Of a stretch of 64,000 nucleotides of DNA, positions 39,686 through 53,235 are shown one piece after another. Position 1 is the first letter of the stretch; every line of letters starts with the position of its first letter. Source of the stretch: Triops longicaudatus (lineage: Eukaryota; Arthropoda; Branchiopoda; Notostraca; Triopsidae). A program made the translations under genes and the position numbers. The notes under the pieces were generated by a model. That model was not told the origin of the DNA, searched no databases, and saw nothing but the letters and a program-made list of their open reading frames with translations. The stretch spans positions 1-64,000 of the forward strand of contig JAGQDJ010000092.1 of the NCBI GenBank assembly GCA_022885665.1, read 5' to 3'.

Positions 39686-42600
39686 ACCAGAATCCTCAGT
39701 TAGATAAGGATCACTGGATTTCTTTCAGGCAGTCATGGTAGGTGGGAAGGGGTTGAAGGAGCAGAGGGACGTGAATGATGACAAACTTCATGTTGCACCA
39801 AAGATTCTCCTTATTTGAAAGCAAAGAGGCGAAAAAAAAGTCGAAATTCTTTATCGTGCCAAGGTTTTAAATCACGCACAAATTACTACAAGGTGTGAAA
39901 GCCTGGAGCTTGGCTAACTTAATATCCGCAGTGTTGACCCTTGGCACTGTTTGCTAGCATGATTTATAGCGAAAAGGTAAATGAGTTGACTATGCCTCGT
40001 AGATAATCGAGTACCGGCCGCGGAATATAAGACTCAACAAGGCCACAGACCCCGAACCGACAAACCACCGTTTAAAAGGGTTTTTAGGTCTTGGAATTTC
40101 CACCACAGATAACAGACAGCTTTTATCGTGAGTCAAGCCTTTTTTTCACGAAAAATAGTAAATTAGCGATTTTGGCGTATTAGTAGACTATTTAGTATTG
40201 TTTGGACGCCATACTATCGATCTATGCACACAAAGTAGAAGGTGATTCAACACTATCAAAGGTGTTATTCGTACAAGGTGTTACGTACTGAAAGAACTGA
40301 GGCGAAAAACGTTAAAGAAACTGAGAGGAAAGATTGGGGGGGGGGGGGAAGAAGATTCATTAGGATGATTGCCTTATGTGGCAATCATCATTATCATCCA
40401 AGTTGCTATCTGTCAGAGTGGTGGTTGTCGGCAACATCTATGCAAGGCAGAAAGAAGGTAATACCAACACCTTCTTTTTCTAACCGAGATGCAAATAAAA
40501 TCAAGACAAAAGAAAAAGACGCGAAGAGTTAAAGAAAAAATATTTTTTATCGAAATAATAAGGTTGCGACACTCCAAGAGAAGAATGTGATGAACACCAT
40601 GTTTCTTTACCATGGATTAGATCTGGATGTACACGCTATTAGTTTCCCATCGCTCGGCACAGAAGAAAAGTAAAAGAAAAATGGAAAAGTTTTCGCCTGA
40701 CAGGTAACAAATGGGTATAGATCGCTAATTTTTTTTTCAGTTTCTTCCTAAAAACATTCCTGCACAGTCATGCCCCAAAACAAATACCACCGAGCTGTGG
40801 GAATATTCGTAAATATAATATATATAAAAGTACCGTACATTTTTTAATGTTAAAGCCGAAAACTGGTGTGAATATGAACAACTAATACAATTAATGTTAC
40901 AGAAATTAATTTTGAAATGGAAGAACAAGGAAATCAAAAGTAGAATTGGAAATGAGATACAGTAATGAAAGTACGAACGGCAAAATATGTCAAAAAATTC
41001 AAACATTTGTTGCAGTATGGAAAAAATCCGATGATAAAGAAATGTTTTCTATACGAATTTATTGGAAGTCAACAAGGAAGATACCGAAGACACTGACGTA
41101 TGTTCCAAACGACCTTGATGTGCAAACTTGGGCGTAAACGGATCTTTCGCATGGTGTGCTTTTTGTTTTGAGTATGCGCAAGAGGACAGTTCAGTCCCCA
41201 AGTCTTGTTTACGCAAAGAATCTGCATTCGTAATGACAGTGTACTACCTATGGGTATAAAGATGCTGAAATCAAGTCAAATTACCCTTGTTCTTTTCCTT
41301 ACAACTAGCACCTTCACCCTTTAGAGGAAGATTCCTTCATCAGGAAGATTGTGCAGAACACCGAACTCGCGAATGACACTGTTCAGAACACGATATTTTT
41401 GGCCTACACTGGTTTGATTGTAACTATGTTCGCACTAAACTTAATTCCTCTCCAAAATTATTTACTTCATATTTTTTTAATATAATATAGGGCGTATTCC
41501 ATGTGCTTTTACCGCTTCGAGCGCCACCGGCCTAACTTGGTAATCTAGGCTTCTGTTTATTTACAGTTTTTTCCTCGCATTTTTTAAGAAATGGGTTATA
41601 ATTTTCCGCCCATTGCGTTCACTGTAGACCAAAAATCTATACAATTTTTTCTTTGAGCTCACCGAATGCTACTGAACAGTAAGAAAAAATCTCGGACACC
41701 ATAGTCCCATTGTTATTTTTTCAGGAGACCTAGAAATCCCAGGACACCCGTCGAAACGACATCATAAGCCGATATTTGTTGCATTTCCCCATTTATTTAT
41801 ATAGCTTTTCTCAAACCATACTATTCCTTGACGCAGATAAAGCTAGAATGTTCCAGTATTGCTTGGGACTGCAATTGCAAACTTTCGTTTCGATCCGTTC
41901 AACGAATCATTAGACATTTGATTTTAAAGTTTCTTATGGGAAAATGCACGTTAAACACGATGTTACTTTTGTAAACACGGGTTATACGGTAGTAATAAAC
42001 GAAAACCTCCTAGTTTGAAGGCTAGTGTAACCTTATTTTAAGTTGTTAAGAAGCATAACAGAGAATAGAGATGCACCTTCGTGGCACTAGTAAAAACTGA
42101 CAAAGCGCGAAATGGTACTCATGTCTCTGCCCTCTACTGTTCCTCTATGAGGTACACACTTTCGCGGAATCCTGACGTCATTATGAAAAGTTAAAACGAA
42201 AGAATTATGCACGGGACATGTATGTGTAGTATTTGCCCTCGAATTGCGATGTTTATGAAACGGGAGGACGCTCTTGTTATGTAAATAGTCGCATTCTAGT
42301 TGTCTTTAAGCCACTTGTTCCTCAATTGATTCCATTTTTTCTTTCTTTCTTGCAGTAGAGGAACCCGCGGAGACCGATTTTCTGCTCAGGTCCGGGGCCT
42401 AAATGATGGGTTCTCGTGGAAAACCTTGTAAATAACTGGTTAGAGTGGCATGGAAGTTGCGGCTTCCATGTCGGTAAGTCTGCGTGTGGCCCCAAGATTA
42501 ATTAGCAAGGGTACGCAGTGGAGTTGAAGTGACCGGAGGTCATTTTCAGAATGTTTCACGGTTTTTCGAGTCCAACAGCAGCACAATAAGCCCTCAAGAA

Positions 42601-45600
42601 ACGCTTTGTTCACTGAAAACTCTCCCAGCTTTCCGCATTTTAGTGAAAAAACTTTTACATTTCCCTCTGGTCCAGTTATTCCGATGGCTCTTTTGCCGCT
42701 TGTCCATCTTCAGCCTAACCGTTTCCATGAACGAATAAAACGGGGGAACGAAACTATTTTTGAGGTGGTTAGTAACTTTTTTTTTTCAATTTTCCACCTT
42801 TTTTTAAGGGATTGCGTGCCGTATTATTTCCAAAGGGTGCAAAAGAGAAACTTCAAAGGGGGTTTAGGGAAACACTTATCTTGATAAAGAGCGTGGTAAA
42901 AGAATACAAGGTGGTATTCGTTTTCAATTTTGAGCTGCAAGGTGGACAGTAAAACGCTTTGGGGGCAAGAAATTATAAGAACAAAAAAAAAAGAGTTTGA
43001 CTCTTCTCTTCCCACAAGATTTAACAGTTTGGGTCACGCCTCTTCATGTCGGTCAGACTTGGACATCCTGTTGGATATATATGGGAGCGCTCGTTTCACC
43101 ATTTCTTTTTTTGGAAGGACGAGAGGAAGAACAGAATTGATTCTGAGGTAAAAACACAAGTTATTGCCTCGAAGATCTGGGGAAATAGAAAAGACTGGCA
43201 CGTTTATGAATTGACGAGAACTTTAATTGCAGGTTCTGGAGTTGGGGAATAAATTATCGTCTCAATATGGTTCAAAATTCCTTATATTTTCATATTTTCT
43301 GAGAAAGAATCTCTTGGTTTAGAGCAGGAAGAAAACTTGTTAAAAAGCATTTCTAAGGCATTTTCAATCGCAGAATGTTTTGCTGATATTGTTCGAAAGC
43401 CAAGACCTTGGCAACTATAGCAAGTAATTGTCTTCTTTTGCTTAGAATTTTTTTCCAGAACACTCCGCTTACACTCTTCATATTTTTTGCTCTTATTATC
43501 AAAATTTTAAGAATTTTACCACTGATTGCTTGTGTTTTACGGATTTGGGCTTATTTTATAGTTCGAAGACTTATGATACTATAACTCTACTGCTGTGTTA
43601 TAATTATCTAGAAATTAAACTACCTTAAAGACTTAGCTTCCTCAGAAAATAATAATTTTCTTTGTTAGTCTGTTTCATTTGTCTTTGAAGATTTGCCGAA
43701 ATGAAGTTAACCTTCTAAAGTAGTTATTAAAATACTTGCGTAACTCCTAGTTTTCATTTTCTCATTGGCATTTTTCCAGCGATATGTTTTCGTTTAATTT
43801 GAATTTTATTATTCCGTTTTATTACTGATATTACGTTTGGAGACTGGATTCTTATCAACTTCTGTTTTGTCTTTTAATATCATTAGAATTAATTTCTTTG
43901 TCTTACAATTACCAATTACAGTGAACTAATTAAATTTCTCTTACAGACTAGTAAAACAAAATACTCTTAAAGATGCATATTCTTACCATCTTTTCTTCAC
44001 TAAGTTTCTGACTAGAGTATTTTCGATTTGATTCAAAATGCCGAAATAATTAGCTATAATAAGGTGTAACTTCAATCTGTTTTATTCTTTACCATCTTTT
44101 AACTGAATTTAATAGCACAACCAATTTTATGTTCATTCATTCATCACACTATGATTTAGGGTTAACAACATTTAAGAAACCAAATTTCTATGCAATTTTG
44201 TTTCCAGGTTCAAAAAATTTTTGCAAATATGTAGTATTCTAACTGCTTTGGTTAGAAAGCTCAAAAACCAGGAAAATGAACATTGAAGACTCTCAAATAG
44301 TTGCAATTTGAGACCTTTGGCTGTCAACTTACGGAATAAATTAAGGCAAAAAATATATTAAGTGAAAGAATGCAGAGCTGAGTAGCGAAATCTCAAGTTG
44401 TTAAATGGTTTCTTCCCATACAGAGAGAATGACCAAAAGAAGAGGAAAAAATCGTGGAAAGACGCGTAAAAGCATTGGATGCTCAACCCCATAAGTTCCA
44501 ACCCCCTTTTACCCCTGTGAACATTGTTCGCCGCTGTTGGGGGCATTGTTTGGGATTATTGCTGCATTGGGGGACTCAGCAACCCCCCTTAACCCCCCTA
44601 CGAGTTTTAACATGAAGAAGGCGGAGATTGAAGAACCCGTCTACCTTTCATCGCAATTAAGGTTTCAGGGGTCCAATTCACCTCTGCGCCGCCGACTTTT
44701 GGACCCTTTTTTCCTTGGCCTTTTCGTGGGGATTTTTCATGGTAAGCAATATCGCATTTCTGATGTGGTGTCTCTTGGTCCGCAGTCGTCTCCCTTTGGG
44801 AGTTTCAAGTAGGAGTAAGTGATGTGGAAATGGGAAAGGATATCAAAAGTACTTTTTCGCCCATGGATCAAAAAGCTTTCAAAGCGTGGCGACATTGCGA
44901 ATAAGATAAATAGCAAAAACCATGGAGGCAAACAATTAACAATTTAAAAGACGTGATCCCTGCGTGTTGTTTTGATTTTAGCAGAACGTCTGACCCTAAG
45001 TCGCAAATTAGCTACGGGGTCTTGTCAAAGGTACGTTCAGTACAAAATGAGCTGAAAGTTTGGTTGAATCGGGACGTGCGTCCTTTGCCAGCACAACACG
45101 GGTGCTGAGTTACAAATAGAGATTTATTGGAATATCAAGAGAAATATTGGAATTCGGCTTCCGAATGTTAATGAAATATCTTTCAAAGTTATACTAGATA
45201 ATACGAATAATGCATTATGAGATTTTCTTAGAAACTCCTTCCTCAAACTAGCAGTGATCCTGAATATTTTAGTTTTTTTTTTTAGACATAGATGGGCTTA
45301 CGTGAGATTTCTTTGATTATGAATCATTCGTTTGCAGGAACAAAATTTTTAGTGCAGACATCTTTGAAATCAATTGAACAGTCCTTGAATTAATCAACAT
45401 CGTACATGGAAAGTTAGGCTCCTGCACTAAGCTGCCGAAACTCCCACAGAAAATTAGTAAAAACATTTTTGAAATTATCTCGAACTATAAATGGTAATCT
45501 AAGTGCAAATAGCAAGTAACTAATTGGAAACTTCAGTATGAAAAAATATTTAAAAATATTTAACAGTTCTGTGAACCCACCCCCGTAATTTTTCACGCCA

Positions 45601-48600
45601 TTCCACGGTAAGTTCCCAAGAGAAGGGTTGGTGTACAGTGGCCTTACAGATTGCTTTCATTGTCAGCATACTGACATGTTTTTACACCACATATTTAAAA
45701 ATACTGAATATAACCAGCAACGAAATAAAATTTCACAACTGTTCACTCTAGTATTTTAAGAAATTCGCGTTTATATTTAAGAAACTCGATTTTTTTCGAA
45801 ATCCTTAATTATTTGAATTAAAGAATGTAGGGGAGAAATCCTTGTTTAGAGAACAAAATTTTTAAGTCCTTCAGGACGATTGTATTCCCCAGTAAATTAG
45901 ATACGTTTCCTATAACAGAATTTCTCATATAGGCAAGTGTTGAATAAATGTCATACAGTAAAATTAGGATATTTCCTAAAATTGGAGGTCTGCGTAGCTT
46001 ACTGAGATGAAGAAGGAGTAAAGACGAAAGTAGGATAGGGAAAGATAGAAGCAAAGAATGAGAAAAAGTCAAGAAGCTGCTCGTTGACGGATGAATCGCA
46101 CGTTAATCGCGTGTGGTTCATTAGGCAAACAAACAACAAATGTTTTTGGGCTCACGGTCCGGTCAACAACAACCAGAACATTTGCGTTCCCCGACTTGCC
46201 GTCTTCATGCCTATCGACACTTCATTTTTTCCCTTTCGTTTTCTTTCTTTGCGGTCTTGTCAGTCTAATAATAGTTACCAAGTGGCAGCTTCTTTCGGTT
46301 TCGCGCTTTAAAACTCATGAGAACATGAAAATAAAACAGTAGAAAGCGTTTTTTTCAACAGGGAGATAACACTTTCACAAATAAGAAGAAAAAGGGGAAA
46401 AAGAAGTGAGAGAAGAGAAGAATGCTATGCATCTTTGGCGCAGGAGAGAAGAATACACAACGCTTCAACGCAAAAGTTCTTGACACGACAGACAAAATTA
46501 TGTTTTCCATAAAAGGGATGGTCAAGTTCATTTCGGTCGCCTTCCTTTTGACTGTTAGACACTCAGAAAGACATGTAGACGAAGTGGGGTAATTAACGAC
46601 TTGGGCTTCATAGTTCGAAAAACAGCCGGCAACGTGTACTGTACGTTTACCACTCTTCGTGAATCTATACCGAAACATACCCATGGGGAGTAATCAAGGC
46701 TACAACAATAAATATTCTTTTTTTCATCCAACTTCTGAAACAGTGAATGCTAAAATAACGCTATTTTTAAGAATTTTGGCACAGATACTTAAAAATTACT
46801 TTATTTAAATCCAGTTCACGCAAAAGTGAAAAAGTTGAAAGACGGCAGTGCTGACAAATAAATGCTTAAAGAAATAATACACTATATAAACTGGATATGC
46901 AATTTTAAGAGCTGAGGTACTACGAAGTGCACAAGCGACGATGAAAAAAGTAAAGAAAACTAAGGACACAATGTTCGTGATACCAAGAAAAATGTTTCAT
47001 TGTGCCAAGTTTTTCCAATGAAAAAGAAACGCTTCAGTTATAACTGTTATTTAGATTCCGCGACTTTTTTAGATAATCTACGGTTGAATGTTCAAGCTCA
47101 GCTACTTTAGTAATGGTAAGATTGAAAAGATATTTAAATACAATGATTTCCAAAAGTACACTGCATAAAATGTTTCTGAATATTCAGATCGTATTTGACA
47201 TAAAAACGAAATGCAGGTCTTATTTTCTATCACTCTCCTTTGCTATTTTTTTCTGTGGTACATTCCGGACCCAAATAGTGATGAATGAAGTCACGCGCGT
47301 TAAGATCGAAAGCCGCGAAGAGTCTTGCGCATCATTAAGACCATTAAGGGACGATAGGTCTTGAGGCAGGAAACCAATTGTTGTGTGGTCCCTGAACGCT
47401 TAACACCCATAATTAGTCATTGGGACCTAACAGAATCACCCTGTCGCCTTCAGTACTTTCAACTCAAATGGGTGTGGGGAGACGAAAGGGCCCTTTTACT
47501 AATTTGATACAAAATATAGCTACTCCCCGCCTCCTTCATTTTCTCTTCTGACTGTCAAACTTAATTAAATCTAACGAGCGAGTCTCCTCTTCCAAAAATT
47601 AGCTTCCCTAGTGTCAGGGCAAAATCTAAATCAATTGCGAGATTTGTCTTCGCCCAGGATAAAATCAATGACAGGAGCAATGAGAAAGACCGAAGGAATT
47701 CTTTTGCATCCTTTCATTAGCTTGCGTTGCTTATGGTTATGTTCCAATGTGACGAACGAAGTGGAGGGAAACAGTCATTTTAAGATCATTAATCGCCAAA
47801 AGGCAAGGAGAAAAAGAGAAATGGCATTAGGCTTAATGAATTTTTAGCTTAATTAATTCTTTGATTCGGCGCGGAAGTAAATGTGCCGAAGGCACCATTG
47901 CAGCTAATAAAAGGTCTTTGGAATCGAACGTTATCGATCTTCTTGAATATACTCGAAAACGGTAAAAACGCTACAGTTATGGGAAAATGCATGTTCAGAA
48001 CATAACGTGTTCAATCCCCTTGGGTTTTAATTCCACAATGAAATCATTGAACAAAATGTAAAATGAGCATTTCTGATTTGGCATTTCGAAAACTTTTCTG
48101 GTTGAACCATACGCTTAAGCATCAACATACTAGCTCAGAAATTTTGTTCACTACGTACCATAGCGGATGTTCGCCATCTTTGCAATATGGCATCGAGTGC
48201 GAAACCAGCCTCAGGTTCATATCAATCTAACGCAGTTAACGAAGATTTTACGAAACGTTCTGAAACTCGGGCATAAAGGGTGCATTTTATCGTGAACTGA
48301 ACTGATCAACTGGGATGGCCAGTTAGCATAACTAGCGTTTTAGCGAGTACGGAACCAACTCAACGGTCATTTTGGCGTGAACGCATCAGTTCCGTTTAAC
48401 GCGAATGCTGCTTTCCATTCTGCCGTGCTAGGAGAGCACAGTGCAAAGGAGATAGATTTTTAAAACCCATCCACTGCTTTTCGTGTAAACAATCCTTCGC
48501 TCAGTTGAACGGAGAGCTGCTCAACGCGTATTTTATTGTCAACGCAAAGAAGAACTGGGTAACGGATCAGTTTACGATAAAACGCACCCAAAGCTGTACT

Positions 48601-50630
48601 AGTTTCTATGACCTTTCTTATGCATTACTGAGTGTTGTTATTTACTTACGTTCCAACCGTGCTAAGCAAGCATGGCCGTTAAGCTCCTAACACCATCTTT
48701 GAGAAGTAGATATAAACACTCATTGTTCAAACTGGAACCCAACATATTGCGAGCGCGTTTCCTTGCTGGTAACGAGTTTCGAACTATTTTCGAAGTTAAA
48801 TCTTTTTTAGAAGAGTCATTTTAAAATTAATTTTCAACGTAAGCTTCAAACTAACGTCACTAGAGGCGGCCACTATAGTAGCCACCATCAAAGGCTTTGT
48901 AATTTTTACCTACGCGTCAGAAAACTTATACATAGCGTGTTAAGAAGGTAAGTACCTTATAATTTGGCCTCGGGACTTCAATCACCATTAGAACAACTAT
49001 GATCTGCCAAGCATCAATTTCCGCTATCTTTGAAAAATGGGCCCCGCCCATTGCCGTTATCGTAAACTTGGTGAGAAGTGAGAAGTCCCCCAGCTTTTGT
49101 CACGCCACATCCCTGTTGTTTGCGTTAATATGCAGTTTTATAACGTAAAAAATTCTCGTCACGAGAAACGACCCACGACTGCAAAATCAGCCGAGGAGAA
49201 AGCACGCTGTTCGCGGTTTCACATTCAGGGCCCTCAGCTGCTAGTTCACTTCTTCGCGGGAAACATTAAGATTAGAAACCCCTAGTTTCTATAGGCAATC
49301 CTAGCAATTTTCCTTTAACATCATAGTAAGGAAGAATACCTAACCACGTTAAAATAAAAAAGAACTTGAATTGAGCTCAAGTCTCGCATAAGTTAAATAA
49401 ATGGATGATTACGCAATGTCCACAAAAAACGACCAAACCTGGACGCTCTTAGAATGCTCGTAGAACGTTCCCTAGAAAGTAAATTTGTGACAAGAAAGTA
49501 AAACGTTTTCAGGAAAAGCCTTCTGGAAAACTGTGCCTTGAAACAAGCTTTAACTAGTGTACTGACCAAAAAACGTCATACTTGCCAATTAGTTTTGCAA
49601 AATCAGCTGAAAAGCGTTGACAATTTTCACAAGTTCTAGCTCCTTTTACTAACTGAAAAGGTCGAAAATTTTCTTCGTTAAAAAATTCTTAAGACGGCTC
49701 GAATGAATCCAAAACTACTAAAATTCAAATAAAATTCTCGAATGATTCATTTCACCAAAGTACAGTAGCTAATTATGAGTTTATTAAATAATTTTTTTCG
49801 ATTAATTTTCTTCAAAAATCTGCTTTAAATGTGTTACAATCAAAAACTTCACGGTCAATAAGTTACGAGCAATTATTGATTATGTTTTCTCAAATTGCAT
49901 GAACCATTATCGTGTGACTTCCCTGTCGTTCACCTAGGTACAGAACAGTAATTCTCAATAAAAACGACTCAAACAAACTCCCGTATACCTAACGCCACGA
50001 GAGTTGGGCGAGCGCGTCCCACTCCAAGTTGTTGTGAACGCTTTTGACCCGCAGTCCCAAGCTTGTGTCACAGGTAGCGCGCGGTTAGCATAGCGCGGGT
50101 TTGTCTGGGTCGTTTTTATTAAGATGTAACGTACAATAGTCTTAAACTTGATTTTCATTTCATTGATATTTTTAAAAGTATTTCTATTGGGTAGTTAAGA
50201 CTTCCTGATAGGTGATTTAGGATAATTGGCGAAAACTATTAAGAAGCACTGAATGCTTTGAACACTTCATTGCATCCAAATTACGACTCTTTCCCAAAAA
50301 CTTGGTTACACTTAACACCAACCAGAGGCAACTGGAAGCTCTGCTAAATCGGACAACAAAAAGAATATTAAAGAGAAAAAATCTGGTAAAATATTAGGAT
50401 TTATTTACAGTTGATTTCTATTCATTTACGAAGTTTCGCCCAAAAAACCGTTTACAGTACTTGTTCAACGGGATCGGACGCAAGGTTTTGACTACAAGAA
50501 AAAAAAGTAGCGGTGGAAACAGGTTGTAAGGGCGCCAAGAGGTTCATGTATGCCGCCTGAGTGAAAGGACAGGAAAAGGGAGAAAGACATGGAACTGAGA
50601 ACACGGTAGAAGAGATGAAGAGAAAGAGGG
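39686..50630. other. Large intergenic region, no supported gene
   Basis: About 11 kb without recognisable coding sequence. A G-run lies near 40337-40348. T-rich sequence spans 43250-44160. A candidate non-coding exon at 42356-42473 is described separately. Short open frames, including one at 44537-44812, have no family resemblance. Confidence 0.4.
42356..42473 (+). ncRNA. Candidate untranslated or non-coding exon
   Basis: A strong polypyrimidine tract and acceptor (TTCTTTCTTTCTTGCAG) ends at 42355. A good donor (TCG|GTAAGT) starts at 42474, framing 118 bp of higher GC. It contains an 8-bp hairpin, CATGGAAG / CTTCCATG. Stops occur in the frames checked, so it would be non-coding or a 5' UTR exon. 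Evidence is splice signals only. Confidence 0.25.
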
Positions 50631-51879
50631 AATATGAGAACAAGGGTGCGCCGCCTTTTTACTTTTCCTACTAGCCATCGGAATCTTGCAATTCGGGTCC
50701 TTACTATTCCCTCATTCTATCCCATTCATCTTCTTTCCCTTCCTCTCTCTCTCTCTCTGTCTCTCTCTGCAAGTCGAGCCTGCCGTCCTTCTGCCTTTAA
50801 CAAAAGCCCCAGAAGAAGAACGGAAACTGGCCCACGAGATAAAACAACACAATGCTCAGTCTCTAGCCCAGAAAGACGCACAACTGAATAAAACAGTGTA
50901 GATGAGAGAAACGAAGAGACGCAAAGAGAGCAAAGAACCTGCTGGTGTTTTTCAAACACTTTGCTCCTGTGGCGCCCCAACAAAAGCTTGCCAGAGTTTC
51001 AGTCCTAATTCTATCGCCACGGACTAAATTTCGAATTCATTTCACTCAGGATTAAAATCCATTCCCGATCGTTTTTAAAGAAAACTGTGTACCCCGTCAG
51101 TGACATCTAATATTGCCCATAACTCTTTACCTAAAGACTACAAAGTATTCCTCTTCTTACTGTCTCAGATGAGGTTTGAAAATTAGACGGTTTTTAAATT
51201 GTATTTTCAAACCCGCTTAAAGTGTATTTTTCTTTTAGTCTGTCTAAATCCGATTTAGCACCTTCTTTCTACCAAGTTCCGGTAAACTTATTTGTTTACA
51301 AAACGTTGTGTTACATTTGAAGACTTAAACTGTTTTAGGTTTGGTTTCCAACATTTATTTTATATTTGTCGTACATTTTCTCTTAATTTCTTAAGATCTA
51401 CGACTCTTTTTGCATCCTTCTCTTTCTTTCAGAGGGAGAATTCCATAGTCTCGCCTTTGGGGCACCTTCCTCCTCTTCTTCCTTCTCCTTTTCGTCCTTT
51501 TAAGCTCCCCCAAAGCCCACAAGATCCCCTTTTACTCCTTCCCCTTTGTCCCTCATCCTCTCCGAGGTCTCTCTCTCTCTCTCAAGCTCCTACACACACT
51601 TGCATCCAACGCATCTTGGACTCAGGCAGTGGGAAAGCCTCTCGTGCAAAAAGTGTAAGAAACCATCAAAATAACCACTTTTTGAGCGATTTACACCGCA
51701 AGTTTCTGATCTGCAATTGTGGAGTTGTGCATTGAGGCTGGAATTCGTAATTGTGTGTTATAGTGTGAGGAGGCGGGGCTTGCCACTGCCACTTGGTTGA
51801 TTCCATGCGGGGCAACATTCCATGCTGTGGCTATGCTTAACCCTTGGTTTTTGCGTGGGTGTCCCTGTTCCGAAGGGCC
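50631..51879 (+). promoter_or_regulatory. Presumed FBXL14 upstream/5' UTR region with CT microsatellites
   Basis: Pyrimidine-rich sequence with CT runs at about 50743-50769 and 51568-51585. An acceptor-like CTCTTTCTTTCAG ends at 51431 and could mark the start of the FBXL14 5' UTR exon. No TATA or initiator was placed with confidence. Confidence 0.35.
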
Positions 51880-53235
51880 ATGGCTACGGCCAACAACAAT
51901 AACTGCAACAATCTCTATTTCTCTCCACCATTTCTGTCTCCAAGTTCTTACGAGAGCGAGCGCGTCGTAAGTCAATGGCGACCTTACGCTCTAGCACAAG
52001 AATCGACCCCTTTCATTGTTGAGTCTGTTCGTAATCCTTTTCAAGCCAACACGACTCATGTTAGCGCGTTGTACCCCGAGATTCTGGCGTTGATTTTTCG
52101 TCTGCTGGATGTCCGGGATAAGGGCCGTGCGGCCCAAGTGTGCGTGGCCTGGCGGGAAGCCGCGTACCACAAATCCGTCTGGCGCCACGTGGAAGCCAAG
52201 CTCCATCTGCGTCGCGCGAATCCTTCCCTGTTCCCCAGCCTGGTCAAGCGCGGGATCCGGCGGGTTCAGATCCTCAGCTTACGCCGTAGTTTGCGCGATG
52301 TCATCCACGGCGTGCCGAACCTCGAAGCCCTGGACTTGTCCGGCTGCTACAACGTAACGGACATTGGCTTGGCCCACGCGTTCGTCGCGCCGTTTCCCTC
52401 GCTGACGCAACTGAACCTGAGTCTGTGCAAGCAAATCACTGACGCGAGCTTGGAAAGACTAGCACACTTTCTGCCGCATTTAGAGACCCTAGACTTGGGC
52501 GGGTGCTGCAATGTCACCAACCAAGGCTTGCTGCCGATTGCCCGCAAACTGCGTAAGCTGAAGTCGCTGAACCTGCGGTCGTGCTGGCACATTTCTGACC
52601 AAGGCATCGGCACGCTGGCTGGCATGGAGCGGGAGAAGGCCGAGGGCAACGGCGCGCTGGAGCATTTGGGGCTGCAGGACTGCCAGAAGTTGAGCGACGA
52701 AGCGCTGAAACACGTGGCTTTGGGACTGAGCCGTTTGCGGAGTATCAACTTGAGCTTTTGCGTGAGCATAACGGACAGCGGCTTGAAGTACGTGGCCAAG
52801 ATGAGTTCGCTGCGGGAACTCAATTTGCGCTCCTGTGATAACATTTCGGACCTGGGCATGGCCTACTTGGCGGAGGGTGGCTCGAAAATCGTTTCTTTAG
52901 ACGTGTCCTTCTGTGATAAGATTGACGATGCTGCGTTGGTGAATTTGGCGCAAGGCTTGTTTCACCTGCGGTCGCTCTCGCTTAGCGCGTGTCAGTACGT
53001 GTCCGATGAAGGGATCATCAAACTCACCCAAGCTTTGCATGAAATTACCACGCTCAATATCGGACAGTGCAGCCGCATTACGGACCGCGGATTGGCGGCC
53101 ATAGCGGATTCGTTAAGACATCTCAAGTGTATTGATTTGTACGGGTGTCCCAAAATCACCACCGCGGGATTGGAGAGAATTATGAAGTTACCTGAGCTTA
53201 GCGTGCTCAATTTAGGATTGTGGCATGTACGATAA
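51880..53235 (+). CDS. FBXL14: FBXL14 / partner of paired, F-box and leucine-rich repeat protein
   Basis: A single-exon ORF of 451 codons. The start is ATG at 51880 in a good context (GGGCCATGG); upstream in-frame codons lack another ATG. About 60 residues of Asn/Ser-rich leader precede the F-box (about 62-106, with YPEILALIFRLLDVRDKGRA, CVAWREAAYHKSVWRHVEA). HLRRANPSLFPSL and RRVQILSLRRSL follow, then about 12 cysteine-type LRRs (LDLSGCYNVTD, LNLSLCKQITD, LQDCQKLSDEALKH, LDVSFCDKIDD, LNIGQCSRITDRGL, IDLYGCPKITTAGLERI), ending LNLGLWHVR. Near-identical blocks occur in human FBXL14 and fly Ppa. It is the substrate-recognition subunit of an SCF ubiquitin ligase; known targets of relatives are Paired in flies and Snail-family proteins in vertebrates. 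The leader is longer and the C-terminus shorter than in human. The ORF is distinctly GC-rich compared with its surroundings. Confidence 0.96.
   Translation: MATANNNNCNNLYFSPPFLSPSSYESERVVSQWRPYALAQESTPFIVESVRNPFQANTTHVSALYPEILALIFRLLDVRDKGRAAQVCVAWREAAYHKSVWRHVEAKLHLRRANPSLFPSLVKRGIRRVQILSLRRSLRDVIHGVPNLEALDLSGCYNVTDIGLAHAFVAPFPSLTQLNLSLCKQITDASLERLAHFLPHLETLDLGGCCNVTNQGLLPIARKLRKLKSLNLRSCWHISDQGIGTLAGMEREKAEGNGALEHLGLQDCQKLSDEALKHVALGLSRLRSINLSFCVSITDSGLKYVAKMSSLRELNLRSCDNISDLGMAYLAEGGSKIVSLDVSFCDKIDDAALVNLAQGLFHLRSLSLSACQYVSDEGIIKLTQALHEITTLNIGQCSRITDRGLAAIADSLRHLKCIDLYGCPKITTAGLERIMKLPELSVLNLGLWHVR

Noticed and set aside
44537..44812. 91-codon open frame in the gene desert
   Set aside because: No family resemblance, no splice context, length expected by chance.
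49955..50158. GC-rich patch with an open frame on the minus strand
   Set aside because: No recognised protein or tRNA fold; A and B box motifs could not be placed convincingly.
51844..51879. Longer FBXL14 start
   Set aside because: The codon at 51844 is TTG, not ATG; the ATG at 51880 has a much better context.
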